The notes beneath the pieces are model-generated. The model was given only the letters and a program-made list of their open reading frames with translations. It was not told where the DNA came from and searched no databases. The position numbers and the translations under genes were made by a program. Shown here one piece after another: positions 22,131 to 32,059 of a stretch of DNA of 64,000 nucleotides (positions within the stretch are counted from its first letter, which is position 1; every line of letters begins with the position of its first letter). Origin of the DNA: Tetrapyrgos nigripes (lineage: Eukaryota; Basidiomycota; Agaricomycetes; Agaricales; Campanellaceae); assembly GCA_013368315.1 (NCBI GenBank), contig JAACJM010000241.1, positions 60,348 to 124,347 on the forward strand, read 5' to 3'.

Positions 22131-24157
22131 ATGCCGAGAAAGGATAACCAGTGGAGTTGGGGAACAGAAACGGAGAAATCCTTCCAGTCTCTCAAAGTGG
22201 CCTTTATGTCTAAACCGGTCCTATTGATGCCCAATCATACCAAGCCATATCAAGTAGAAGTGGACGCATCAGAATATGCAACAGGAGGCATACTCATGCA
22301 AACTGGAGACGACGACCAATGGCACCCAGTGGCCTATATCTCCAAATCCCTCTCCGAGATGGAACGAAACTACAACATCCACGATAAAGAATTGCTTGCA
22401 ATCATACGAGCATTAGAAGCATGGCGACACTACCTAGAAGGAGCCCCACACTCCATCGAGATCTTGACCGATCACCAGAACTTAACATACTTCCAGACAG
22501 ACAAGTGCGCTGGGCATTATTCCTCACACGATTTGAGTTTTCCCTCCTTCATAAACCGGGAAGCCTTAACAAAGCTGATCCATTGTCCAGATGACCAGAT
22601 CACCAAGTCGGGATAGAAAACGACAATGCCAATAGGGTCCTTCTTGACTCTAAATTCTTCCAAATTCAAGCAACCAGACAAGGGACTGTCATGGCTATAG
22701 GAGACGTAGAACTGCGTTGAAAGATCAAAGAGTCCCCCAAAAGGGACCTTGAAGTAGTGAGTGCCCTCGATGTCATTCTATGAAACGGACCACGGTCTCT
22801 GGTAAAAAATCTACAGGAATGGAACTACGAAGACAGGATTATATTGTTCCAGGGTAAAATCTATATCCCAGCCGATAACAACCTTTGATGAGACATTGTG
22901 AAGTTACACTACGACTCCCTAGTGACAGGACACCCAGGTAGATACAAAACCTACAAACTAGTCAGCAGAGAATTCTGGTGGCCAGGAATGTCAGTCTTCA
23001 TCAGAGACTACGTAAACAGTTGTGCTAAATGCCAGCTAACTAAACCCAATAATCATCTGACTCGGGTTCCCTTGGTACCAACCGAAATTCCAGAATGTCC
23101 TTTCAGAACTATCACTACCGACTTCATCACAGATCTCCCCAAATGCAAAGGATTCAATGCAGTACATGTCGTGGTCGACAGATCAACAAAAACTGTCATT
23201 ATATTGCCTTGTACAAAAACAATTGACAGCGATGGTACGGTCAATCTCCTGCTTAATCACACATGGCAGCGATTTGGACTGTGGGATAAAATGATCTCTG
23301 ATCGAGGACCGCAGTTTGCTAGTAAAGTCATGGCCGCAGTCCACGACAAACTTGGAATAACATCAGCACTCAGCACAGCTTATCACCCACAGACCGACGG
23401 AGAATCCAAACAATACAACCAAGAACTAGAACAATTTTTATGGATCTTCTGTAACTACCGACAGGAAGACTGGGTGGACTATATACCATATGCCAAGTTC
23501 AGCCACAACACTAGAGTTCACTCAGCAACCAGAAAATCGCCATTCGAACTCGATTCTTCCCGACATTTAACCCCACATCCAATTTACCGACAGTTGAAGG
23601 AACGACTCGAAAATCTCAATTGGTTCAGAGACAAACTCAAAGCCAGTCTAACTTCATCAGCAGAAACAATGAAAAACCAGCACGGAAACCATTCTATACC
23701 ATGGACAGGTTACAAGATTGGGAACAAGGTATTACTCGACGGAAAAAACCTAAAAACGACGAGACCGAAAGCTAAGTTATCTGATCGTTGTCATGGCCCG
23801 TTCGAAGTCATTGAAGTAATCGGCCAGGTCAACTACAAGTTGAAATTACCGAAAACTTGGCAAATACATCCCGTATTTCATGCATCATTACTGTCACCAT
23901 ATGTCGAAACAGACGCTCACAGACCGAATTACCTGGAACCACCTGCGGAGTTGCTAGATGCAGATGAAGAATACGACGTAGAAAAAATACTGGACTCCAA
24001 ACCCACCAGAAATAGGAAAGGAACTCAGTACCTCATCAAGTGGTTGGACTACCCTGACTCTAAGAACTCTTGGGTTCCCACGTCAAACCTGTCAAACGTA
24101 ACCGACATGGTCGAAGAATTCCACCTGAAACACCCACAAGCGTATCGACACAAGTAG
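22131..24157 (+). pseudogene. Gypsy pol remnant: RNase H, integrase, chromodomain
   Basis: RNase H of the Ty3 type: VEVDASEYATGGILMQ, HDKELLAIIRALEAWRHYL, EILTDHQNL. A frameshift near 22500 is followed by the spacer (RWALFLTRFEFSLLHKPG). The integrase zinc-binding domain (H, H, C-x2-C: HYDSLVTGHPG, CAKCQ) precedes the DDE core: D in TTDFITDLPK, D in ISDRGPQFAS, E in HPQTDGESKQYN. The chromodomain (YDVEKILDSK, QYLIKWLDYPDSKNSW) ends at the TAG after HLKHPQAYRHK. In-frame TGA codons lie at 22592, 22718, 22781, 22886 and 22889. The last two adjoin the position where the family has a conserved arginine before the zinc-binding domain. From 22892 to 24157 the frame is open, so integrase decay is recent. 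Confidence 0.88.
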
Positions 24158-24226
24158 ACGGCGTCTACTGTCAACATTACCGAGTCAAAGTACCCGTAAA
24201 GGTCTTAAAAAGACCTACGGTCGAAC

Positions 24227-24841
24227 ATGGAGTCTACAACAATGTTTACCTGCACTACATCCACCAGAACGAAGATGTTATCCTTCTCATTCTCACCAGA
24301 AACTTCACTCACCTTCTCTGGGACTAAAATCCCATACAACCCTCGTGACGACAGGGTCGATCTCTTCTGGAGCATGACATGGAACTATGACCCAAACGAT
24401 TGGTTTTGTGATGATTGGTGGAGCACCAACAACAACACACTCGAGGGGGGTTGGGGCAACTCCGACGGGTTCTACAACAGTTGGTGGAGCGCCAACAACG
24501 ACACGCTCGACGATGGTTGGGGCGACTCTGACAGTTGGGCCCCCTGGGGACATCATACCCCCACAGCATCATGGAATTGCAATACAGACAATGAAGAGTA
24601 TGATAGCGGTGAGGCGCAGGAAAGAATGCTCAACAACTGGTGGGAAACGGAGCTTTGGAATCTATCCTTCCCAAACGACAGGGTCAACGACATACAAGCT
24701 CCAGTGCAAGCTCGTCATAAGGAGGGAGTAGTGTCACGAATCACTGATCTATTCATTTCTTATCTCCACGGACTACTATTCACTCTCCTCATCTTCACCA
24801 CCATCATCTTCTTTGTCTACGGTTACCATCACTTGATCTAA
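24227..24841 (+). CDS. 3' ORF of gypsy element 2, Trp/Asn-rich, reads into the LTR
   Basis: 204 codons, ATG at 24227, between the chromodomain and the LTR. It contains a tandem 22-residue repeat (WWSTNNNTLEGGWGNSD and WWSANNDTLDDGWGDSD, at 24415-24546). A C-terminal segment NNWWETELWNLSFP resembles REQWARHWKTSLP of the ORF at 3470-3943. The last 36 codons lie inside the LTR and encode a hydrophobic stretch (GLLFTLLIFTTIIFFVYGY) that could be a membrane helix or chance reading of U3. The Cys/His module of the element 1 ORF is absent. Function is unknown. Confidence 0.5.
   Translation: MESTTMFTCTTSTRTKMLSFSFSPETSLTFSGTKIPYNPRDDRVDLFWSMTWNYDPNDWFCDDWWSTNNNTLEGGWGNSDGFYNSWWSANNDTLDDGWGDSDSWAPWGHHTPTASWNCNTDNEEYDSGEAQERMLNNWWETELWNLSFPNDRVNDIQAPVQARHKEGVVSRITDLFISYLHGLLFTLLIFTTIIFFVYGYHHLI
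24717..24731 (+). promoter_or_regulatory. Polypurine tract of gypsy element 2
   Basis: AAGGAGGGAGTAG immediately precedes the LTR start at 24732. The equivalent AAAGAGGGGGTAA precedes the 3' LTR of element 1. This is the expected primer site for plus-strand DNA synthesis. Confidence 0.7.
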
Positions 24842-25385
24842 TATGTTCATCATTTATCTCCTCCAATTCCTATCTCCATGGACATTCTCACTTATTCACT
24901 TATTCTCAATTCATTTCTTTCATATATATACCAAAGGACTTGTAGTTAGTTCCTTAGTCTGTTCACTTCGTCTCCACTCTGCTCCCAGTACAGTGCAGTG
25001 TCGAGTATAGTCAGCTACTCATCTTCTACTTGTTTAATTATCTCTCTCTCTACAGTAGCTGCGAAAATTGATGCCGCTTCCTTTTTTGGAATTTAGCTCT
25101 GGGCTGGTCTCTGGCTTACTTCTTGATTCGGGATGGGTCAGGACAGATGAGAGAAGACTGCTGCACCACTTTTCTAGTGTTGTAAAGGCTGCGTTGAAGG
25201 AGAGTGAAGGAAAAGACTGTGACCTGGCACCCTGGCACCCTGCTATTTCCAAAAAAGGAAGCGGCATCAATTTTCGCAGCTACTGTATCTCTCTTTCTCT
25301 CTATATCGTCTTGTCTGTAACTTGTCAATCTATTGGTTCATTGTGTGACTTGGGTGGTTATTGCTAAGTGACAATGTCCTTGACA
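24732..25385 (+). repeat. 3' LTR of gypsy element 2 (contains a MITE)
   Basis: Starts TGTCACGAATC and ends GTCCTTGACA. It holds TATATATA near 24925 and a likely transcript start at TAGTCTGTTCACTT. It shares GTGTGACTTGGGTGGTTATTG with the element 1 LTRs near the U5 end. Without the MITE it is about 420 bp. Confidence 0.88.
25053..25285. mobile_element. 233-bp MITE with about 40-bp perfect inverted repeats
   Basis: Both ends read inward CAGTAGCTGCGAAAATTGAT and continue identically through GCCGCTTCCTTTTTTGGAA. TA flanks both sides (25051-25052, 25286-25287), which is the target duplication. The CAGT start and TA target fit pogo/Fot1-type Tc1/mariner elements. The interior is non-coding, with a CCTGGCACC direct repeat. 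It sits in the pyrimidine run of the LTR. Confidence 0.9.
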
Positions 25386-25485
25386 ATTTGGACATTTGGA
25401 CTAGCATTGTACCAATATTCATTTGTCACAACTCAAATTTTACAAAGAAATGAAACTTATGCTTGGATTCAAAAGTGCCTAACCT

Positions 25486-25869
25486 TTCCCCTTGTATGCC
25501 TCCTGAGGCTGTCTTGCTTCCTTTCCTTCCCGGATCCACTCCAAAGCATTGTTCAACACCACCCGATCCATAAAACAAGTAAAAATTAGTCAACCACCTT
25601 CAGCTGGTGTTGCACAATGAACCAAACGTCAAGCAAAGGCAGCAAGTATTTGACCAGGACAAGCTGGAACCCTGAGGTGAGGCTGAAGGGCACAAAAGTC
25701 GCCACCTTTCCAAGCATGCTTATCCTCATCATCTAACGACATCCATTCACCTGTAACTTCAAGATTGTCATCATTGTCAGGAAAGTCTTTCTCTACAGTG
25801 ATACGCCGTACAAAATTCGCATATAGAAACGCTAATTGACAGTTAGAAAGCTGATTCACCACTTCAATT
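25486..25869 (-). pseudogene. 2-oxoglutarate/Fe(II) dioxygenase-like, C-terminal part
   Basis: Encodes WKGGDFCALQPHLRVPACPG and, past an in-frame TGA at 25629-25631, RLVHCATPAEG. After an intron a terminal exon follows (RVVLNNALEWIREGKEA) with a stop near 25486. The GG-(D/E)-x-C...PG...L-x-H arrangement fits the distal half of a double-stranded beta-helix dioxygenase, with the H of LVH as third iron ligand. The proximal half with an H-x-D pair is at 27501-27716 on the same strand, 1.6 kb away. TET/JBP-type enzymes, which modify thymine or 5-methylcytosine and are expanded alongside KDZ transposons in these fungi, are one possible family; this is inference. Confidence 0.45.
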
Positions 25870-27500
25870 GGTATATAAAAGAACTAGAGTGAGTCCCAAA
25901 CTGCTAGTTAAAGCATTAGTGGAATAAGTGTATGCACCAGTACAATAAAACTAAGTACTTATGAATAGGATATGCTTATTCTAAGTACTATGGTTGATGT
26001 GTACGGTGCTTCAGTTATAGTAGCAGATCCACCATATACTATACAAAGTTCTATAAGGACTTTGTAACCATTCCTACTATAACGCGCTTAGTACCGCCAG
26101 TGCGATTCAAGGGAAAGTGAAGCCCCTATTCACGGGCAAGGAAAACATAGGCTATACAACCCAGACTCTAGCACTAAACGATCACTGGTTTAGAAATGGT
26201 GCCATAATCAGAGAAATCGGAGGAAAGCCCTAGTAACTGACTATGTCTGAACTAGCAGTATAACAAGCGATACCTCACTTGTAAGCAAAATAGAAGGAAT
26301 AGTCTTTTGAAAGGCAGTAAGGATAGAAAAGTAGGACAAAGTATATATTTACAAGTTCCTAGAAAGCTCAGCTTGCACAATGCACTAAAGGGATGAACTA
26401 ACGGGGAAGGAATAAAGCCCATAGTTCATTACCACCAGTACATGAACTAAGGAAGGAGTCATAATGAGAGAGCCCCCAAAAGGGTAAAGCTATTTCTGAA
26501 TGCAGCAGTAAGATCAGCAAAGATGTGTGCCTGATGACTGAGGCGTTCTCATTGGTACAAGTGCAACTACAAAAGATATGTAGGACCTTATAGAGAGCAG
26601 GACTTATCTATAAGAACTAACTGGCGGTATACTAGCAATGAGGTCTATAAACACCAAGCCTATAGTAGCACCAGAAAAACATAGGAGGAGGAATAAGCAA
26701 GGACTATGCAAACCTATAACGACTGATTGGCAGTAAAGGAATGTGAGTCATACAAGTGGAGCCCAGCATGGATGGTGGAGCTATGTGAGTCAGAATGACT
26801 ATGGCTGCCAGTTCCAGGAAGGTACTCTTAGTCAAGAGGATGAAGCGAAGGGAACATAGAAAGCCCTATTAGTTTAGATAATATTCTACATTTCATAGAT
26901 ACCCTAATTAGAAAGTACCTACTTAATCTAGTAGTACGGACAAACATGGACTGGCAATTAGACTAATATTTCTGTTTTTCTTAGGTACCTTTTAGCGGAC
27001 ATTAAAAAGAAATGTAGAACTGTATAGTAGTAGCTGCGAGTAGTATAAAAGGACTAGGTATTTCTCGTAGTTACTCAAGCCACATACTGTAGAGTATCGG
27101 TCATCTCACTAGCGCTAGCTGTAGAGACTGCGAAACACGGACTATGCTTCTACCAAATCTACCTCACTTGCATCGAGTATAAACATAGTGTGTTGGAATC
27201 AATAGTGTTGAATCAGATTTGTTGGTTTTGTGTCTCAGACTTGTGAAATTGGTTATAAGGCATTTGGGCCTACAAATTGTGAAATTGAAACTGTTGGTTT
27301 ATACCTTTGTGGGCTTGTTATAGTCTCTGTGTGTGTTTAACTTGTGTGCACTCATGCAAAACCTTACCAAAAACCCCAAAAGTCCTTGTAGTACAAGCGA
27401 ACTGTTGAGTATTCTGACTACTCAGAACACTCACACTTTACAATTTGTATAAAAAGTCTTTAAGTTTGGGTTTCTTCTACACTTACACAAAAGACACCTA
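25870..27500. other. Non-coding insertion-like block splitting the dioxygenase-like gene
   Basis: About 1.6 kb without any supported frame, lying between two halves of one gene. The composition is distinctive: recurring CTATAGTA, AGTACTAG and GGCAGTA/GGCGGTA steps. The last 315 bp (27191-27507) begin TGTTGGAATC and end TTAACA with a TATAAAA box, which is LTR-like. No matching second LTR or target duplication was found, so its identity is open. Confidence 0.4.
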
Positions 27501-28464
27501 TTAACAGGAACGACAAAGGTAGGGTACATGCCAATCCTTATGCCAGACTTGAGATCCTCCAGTCTTGACAGCAAAGGCCATAAACACTCCCCCCATATTG
27601 AGTTCTAGTTGAGCACTGTACTGGTCAACCTGGACAATGTTGACAGATACATATTCTTGAATGCTGTAAAGGTTTAGAGCCTGAGAGTTAAAGGCCAGAC
27701 CATTGTAACCACTCACCCTTCAAGGAGCCCATAAGCTAATTCAGGCATGAAAACTTTAACAAAAGACAATACCCTTGGAACTATCCACTTTTGCACTGTC
27801 CTGCACAGATCCTGGATGGCCCCCATTGCCTCTGGTGTGTTGTGTTTCATATCAGTCTCACTGGTCAACTGTGCAAAGATATCATATCATCCCCATGTAC
27901 CAAGATGTATGGCTGGATGCAGGTTGTGATTGGTATCACGGGCACAAACACGATGCTTGAAACTGGATTGACAGAGACCATGAAAAGATCGAGCCAACTC
28001 CTGTCTAGCTCTCCTTGGGATCTGCCGAACAAGGCATGCTATCATATAAGGGGAGGGGAAGTTGGGCAGATGTTCTGCAGACCAATGGTAGGGTTTCTTG
28101 ACAAATAATGTGCCCATTTGAGGGAAGAGCATGAACTGCTCAACACTGGGACCACTTTCACCATATGTATCAGTTATAAGTGTCTTCAGGTCATCTGCTG
28201 ACATTTTGCCACTGTCTAGACACTTGATCACAGCTGCTGCAGTTGAGAAGATAAAAAGTAAAGCATGCAAGGAAGACGCACTGGCTTGGGTGCGTTTAAC
28301 GTATCTCTGCTGATTCAATTTCACCCTTTGAATATTCTCTTCATGAGAGCAAATGTGATAACCTGTCTTGATAGGATTCAATGGAACACAGTGGTGATCC
28401 AGTGGAATTGGAGATTTCTGAGGAAAGTTGTCTTTTTAAAAGTCTTTTTGTTCTTGGTCGCCAT
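27501..28464 (-). pseudogene. 2-oxoglutarate/Fe(II) dioxygenase-like, N-terminal part
   Basis: Possible start ATG 28464 (MATKNKKTFKK). The main frame encodes a helical region (SADDLKTLITDTYGESG, QELARSFHGLCQSS), a TGA at 27887-27889, more helical sequence (AMGAIQDLCRTVQKW), then an intron donor near 27718 and an exon with GYNGLAFNSQALNLYS, an ELNMGGVFMAF strand and GGSQVWHKDWHVPYL. HKD is a candidate H-x-D iron-ligand pair at the usual place, before the split. The sequence stops matching at 27500, where the insertion-like block begins. The dioxygenase call rests on combining this with the C-terminal part; alone it would be an unknown protein. Confidence 0.42.
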
Positions 28465-29640
28465 TGTGAGCTTGTGAGAAATGGAAAAGCTGAGGTTACC
28501 AGTACTACCAGTGTATACGGTGTAGACAGTGGTACTAGTAGCGCTTAGGCATAGACAAAAGTGGCTGTACAGCTATCGGCATCGCACCCAGAGTTCTTCC
28601 TGAACCACTATGAAGTGCTGTGGTTGGAATCGATGCAGAGCTCCCTTCTGACTCCCTAAGGTTAATATGTCAAATTTCTACTCACCAAACCTTCCAGTAC
28701 CAGCAGCAGCACAAGATGACGATTTGTCTGGAGGATTTTGCTAGGGGTTTGCTGGTAGAGTTGAGGAATTTTGTGAGTAATTTTGACAGAGGCTGCCGAG
28801 ACATTGAAAACTCATACAGAGGTGTGTCCTTTTTTCCAGTCCGCTGTCTACATCCTGACCCTACCTCCTAGGTGTTCCCAGAGATGCAATCCTTCAGGAT
28901 GGAAGGACAAAAGGCATATTCCGCAAATTGAATGGATTACTGGAATGCGCTGGCAGCTATGGGAGGCACCTGGTCCCATCATCAAACCTGCTGAGCAGGT
29001 GCTCGCCAACACCCTGGAATGCACATGACTGGCATTCATGGTGCCAGCAGAAGCTATCTCTCAACACTCTGAATGCAGACTATTCCAAAGTGAGCACAGA
29101 AAATTGATGCTTACGGGTCTATTCACCAAGTAACCTTTCTCAGGTTTCAGTAGGCTATGACCCACTCTCATCTGCCTTGGCACCCCTTATCTCTGATCCT
29201 TTCTTTGTCACTCAACGACTTCAACGTTTTCATCACGCTGAAACATGCAGACCCAACTGAGCTGGACCTGACTACCAGACATGTCTTTCTACCATCGTTC
29301 ACATTGAAGTGATCCATATCTTGTGGAAATCTTTCCCTGATCCTAACCCCTGTGTACTACATGACTTTGAAGTTATTTGACTCCTTAACTGTCCAAAGTC
29401 ATCGTAAAGTTATCCCCTCCAGGTTGCCTTCTCCTTCTGGATCTTCTCATCCATACGCAAATGCAAATGCGCCTCCTATGTGTTTGTCTCGGGCGTTGGT
29501 AGTAGCAGATATGGTGGTCTTGGAATACCCAGCTATGACTACGGATACGACCAGGGCTTTCTCTTACTCACACCTGAGTCATCTACGATGCAAAAACGGA
29601 ACCTACAAGTGACATTGGTGGAGGAGGAGGTTAGGGCGAG
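28465..29640 (+). other. No assignable gene; degenerate coding-like sequence
   Basis: Short open stretches on the plus strand, such as around 28865-29020 and 29150-29250 (YDPLSSALAPLISDPFFVTQ), look protein-like but cannot be joined into a gene. They may be decayed upstream exons of the kinase pseudogene or an unrelated fragment. Confidence 0.3.
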
Positions 29641-29651
29641 GGATTTAGAGG

Positions 29652-30822
29652 GTGAAGAAGATGAGGGTGAGAGCACTGAGGGGGATGATGGAGATGGGAC
29701 TGAAACTGAGGGAGAGGGCAACAGCAAAAAAAGGCACCAATATGAACAGGATCACGTCGATAGCCACATCTACCTCCACCTCGACGCCCACTCCTCCCAT
29801 GTCTAACCATCCGCCTTCTCCTTCCCACCAACTCAAGAAAAAGGCTTCCAAACTGTCATTGAAGAAGAAACCCACCAAGACTTTGGGTTCAGATGACGCA
29901 TCCAGTACAAATACCAATTCTGCATCTTCTTCACCAACAACTTCCTCCTCAACGACGGCCTTGACAAGAAGACCTTCTCTAAAGAAAAAGAAGTCATCCT
30001 CCAATACTAAGGGCACCAAGAAGGTAAGCCTTACCTTTTCTTTCTCATCATTTTTTCGTGTCACATTGACGTGTTCACTTTCTTTTCCTGTACTCTTCAT
30101 ATCCTGTGGTTTCTCTTCATATTCTTGCACTTTCTCCTCTATCCTTCCACGCAGACTCTCCACCTCTCGCCCTCAACTCTAACTGACATATACGAACTCG
30201 GCACTGGGAACAGAGGGAGCGTTATGAAAGTGAAGCATATAGAGACAGGCATGGTGCTGGCTAAGAAAGTGAGTTTGAGTGTTCCTTTTTTCGTTTTCAT
30301 TAGTGTTGTTGTCGCTATCGTTGGATATTTCGTTGGCATTATTGTGGATATGGGGACCATGGGTTGGTTACCTTTTCTGCGTTGTTGGAACTATGGGTTG
30401 GGGATTTGTCAGAATTTGTGTTGTGGGGACTATGAGGTTCCGTTGGAATTGGTGCTGAAGGCCGAGATGTGCTGCTGTTTATTGCTGGGGGCAGGCTTGG
30501 GATATTTCGTCGTCTGTTTGGCATGTTGGAGTAGTATTTTCACTACCCTTTTCCTTTTTTTCATCGTTCCATTTCCCCATCTTTCTGTCTTTTGTCTGTC
30601 CTTAATTCTTTCATCACTCATCACTCACGCTATATCTTTGTTTTCTTGCTCCACCAGATTGTTCTGATCAATGCCAAGCCTCCTTTGCGAACTCCACATT
30701 CTTCATACTTGTACAAAACACTCCAAGAACAAGGTTACAGGAGCAAAGTACATTGTGACGTCTTATGGAGCGTACCTACAAGAGCCCAATATCTGTATTT
30801 GCATGGAGTTTATGGATAGAGG
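29652..30822 (+). pseudogene. MAP kinase kinase, N-terminal pseudogene fragment
   Basis: Exon 1 ends at about 30023 and is Ser/Lys-rich (KKKASKLSLKKKPTK), as in fungal MAPKK N-termini. Exon 2 (about 30155-30267) encodes YELGTGNRGSVMKVKHIETG and MVLAKK, the glycine-rich loop and the catalytic lysine. After a 390-nt intron, exon 3 (30659-30822) reads IVLINAKPPLRT, a frameshift, and YIVTSYGAYLQEPNICICME followed by FMDRG. That order is diagnostic of STE7-family kinases (Ste7/Pbs2/Mkk type). The catalytic HRD and DFG regions are not found downstream, so the gene is truncated as well as frameshifted. The second intron is long for this genome and may hold an insertion. Confidence 0.75.
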
Positions 30823-32059
30823 TGAGTGTCTCTTTAGAATATGACTATGACCTATGTGTGCAGACTGCGTAGTACTCCACACGTCATGTCATCTTCAAAA
30901 TTTCTTTTTCCTTTACTATTTATTACTCCCATTGGCTTCTACTACTCATTCCAATTCTACTTTACCTCATATCTCACTTTTGTCCCAACAGGCTCCTTTG
31001 ACTCTCAGGTCCAACCAGGATGAGACTTTGGACGTTGATAGAGTAGGTCGACGTTGTATGGCCCTGCTAAGATTTGGACGAGGAACCAAAACATCAGGAG
31101 GAGAGTTATCCCTTTGTACATGGCATTCCTTTTACTCGTCTTCAATATCTTGAGCCTTGATTGCCTTTATATACACTATCGGGGTAGATTTATCAGATGA
31201 TGCCAGAAGCACCAGCCTTCCCACAGAAATGAAGAATCAGTGGGTCAGAGTCTATGGAAAATCTGTGTAAGAGACGAATACTCGACGATTGAAAAGCTTG
31301 AGCATCCAAACTTACCTTTAGGATACTTTATTGCTGCCAGAAACTGCCTCGGCACGAAAAATACCTTCAAGTCAGGAGCCAGGACCATAAGGAAAGAATG
31401 TCTGAAAGCAAGGAAAATAAATTCATTCTGTGGTTGAGGTACATTTGGACAAACGGAGACCCAGATACACGCAAAGGTGGTGCCAGCGCAGCCCTAAACA
31501 GTGTTGAAAAGCTTTCAGGAGTGGAGTCATTGCTGTCGTTGCAAGAAGAATCTGAGGCCATTCAGGGTGTATGATTTGAAGAAGGGGTCAGAAGGAACGG
31601 AGAAAGGGTGTTGGAAAGATTGGAGCCCATAAGATGAGGTAGCATTGCTACTGAACTATGCAATCAGTACATCTCGTCCAATATCTGGTTTGACGGTCTA
31701 ACCTGATCAATGTCAAGGACAGCGCAACTGGAAATGAACTCTCGAGGATCTAAGGAAGCAGGGATTTGTTACTGGTGGTCATTGACATTTGGCCCTCAAG
31801 AAGAGTAAGGGTACGTTCAGACCTGTGAATATTCTGAAGAAGCGGAGGACTGCTGCACAGCCATCGTCATCTGCCTCTGTCCACTAGTAGTGGTAAGATG
31901 TACTGAACATGCAACACTGGTAGTTTGCATGTACTACTCACTTTGTGTGGATTTTGTATGCTGTAGATTCAGAAGAAGATCTCGGCGCTCGTTATGTATA
32001 CTGTACTGTTGTGCAGTTGATACCGAGGACAGATGATGATGAAATTCAAGTGGATGCGT
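30823..32059 (+). other. Unassigned sequence between kinase pseudogene and duplication copy 2
   Basis: No gene can be supported. A 57-codon frame from ATG 31399 (MSESKENKFILWLRYIWTNG) and a short Lys-rich stretch near 31800-31880 are coding-like but isolated. Confidence 0.3.

Larger units (their letters stand above)
22131..25385 (+). mobile_element. Ty3/gypsy chromovirus element 2, 5'-truncated
   Basis: Starts abruptly in the reverse transcriptase/RNase H region at the junction with the ankyrin segment. It runs through RNase H, integrase, chromodomain, a 3' ORF, a polypurine tract and one LTR ending CCTTGACA at 25385. The LTR ends match element 1, so the two belong to related families. The 5' LTR, gag, protease and most of RT are missing. 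At least five in-frame TGA codons and a frameshift inactivate it. Confidence 0.88.

Noticed and set aside
24732..24841. Envelope-like transmembrane domain at the end of the gypsy element 2 ORF
   Set aside because: The hydrophobic stretch is encoded by LTR U3 sequence, and element 1 stops before its LTR. No signal peptide or other envelope feature is present.
27191..27507. Solo LTR (TGTTGG...TTAACA)
   Set aside because: The ends look right but there is no target duplication or second copy, so it is kept only as a possible part of the insertion-like block.
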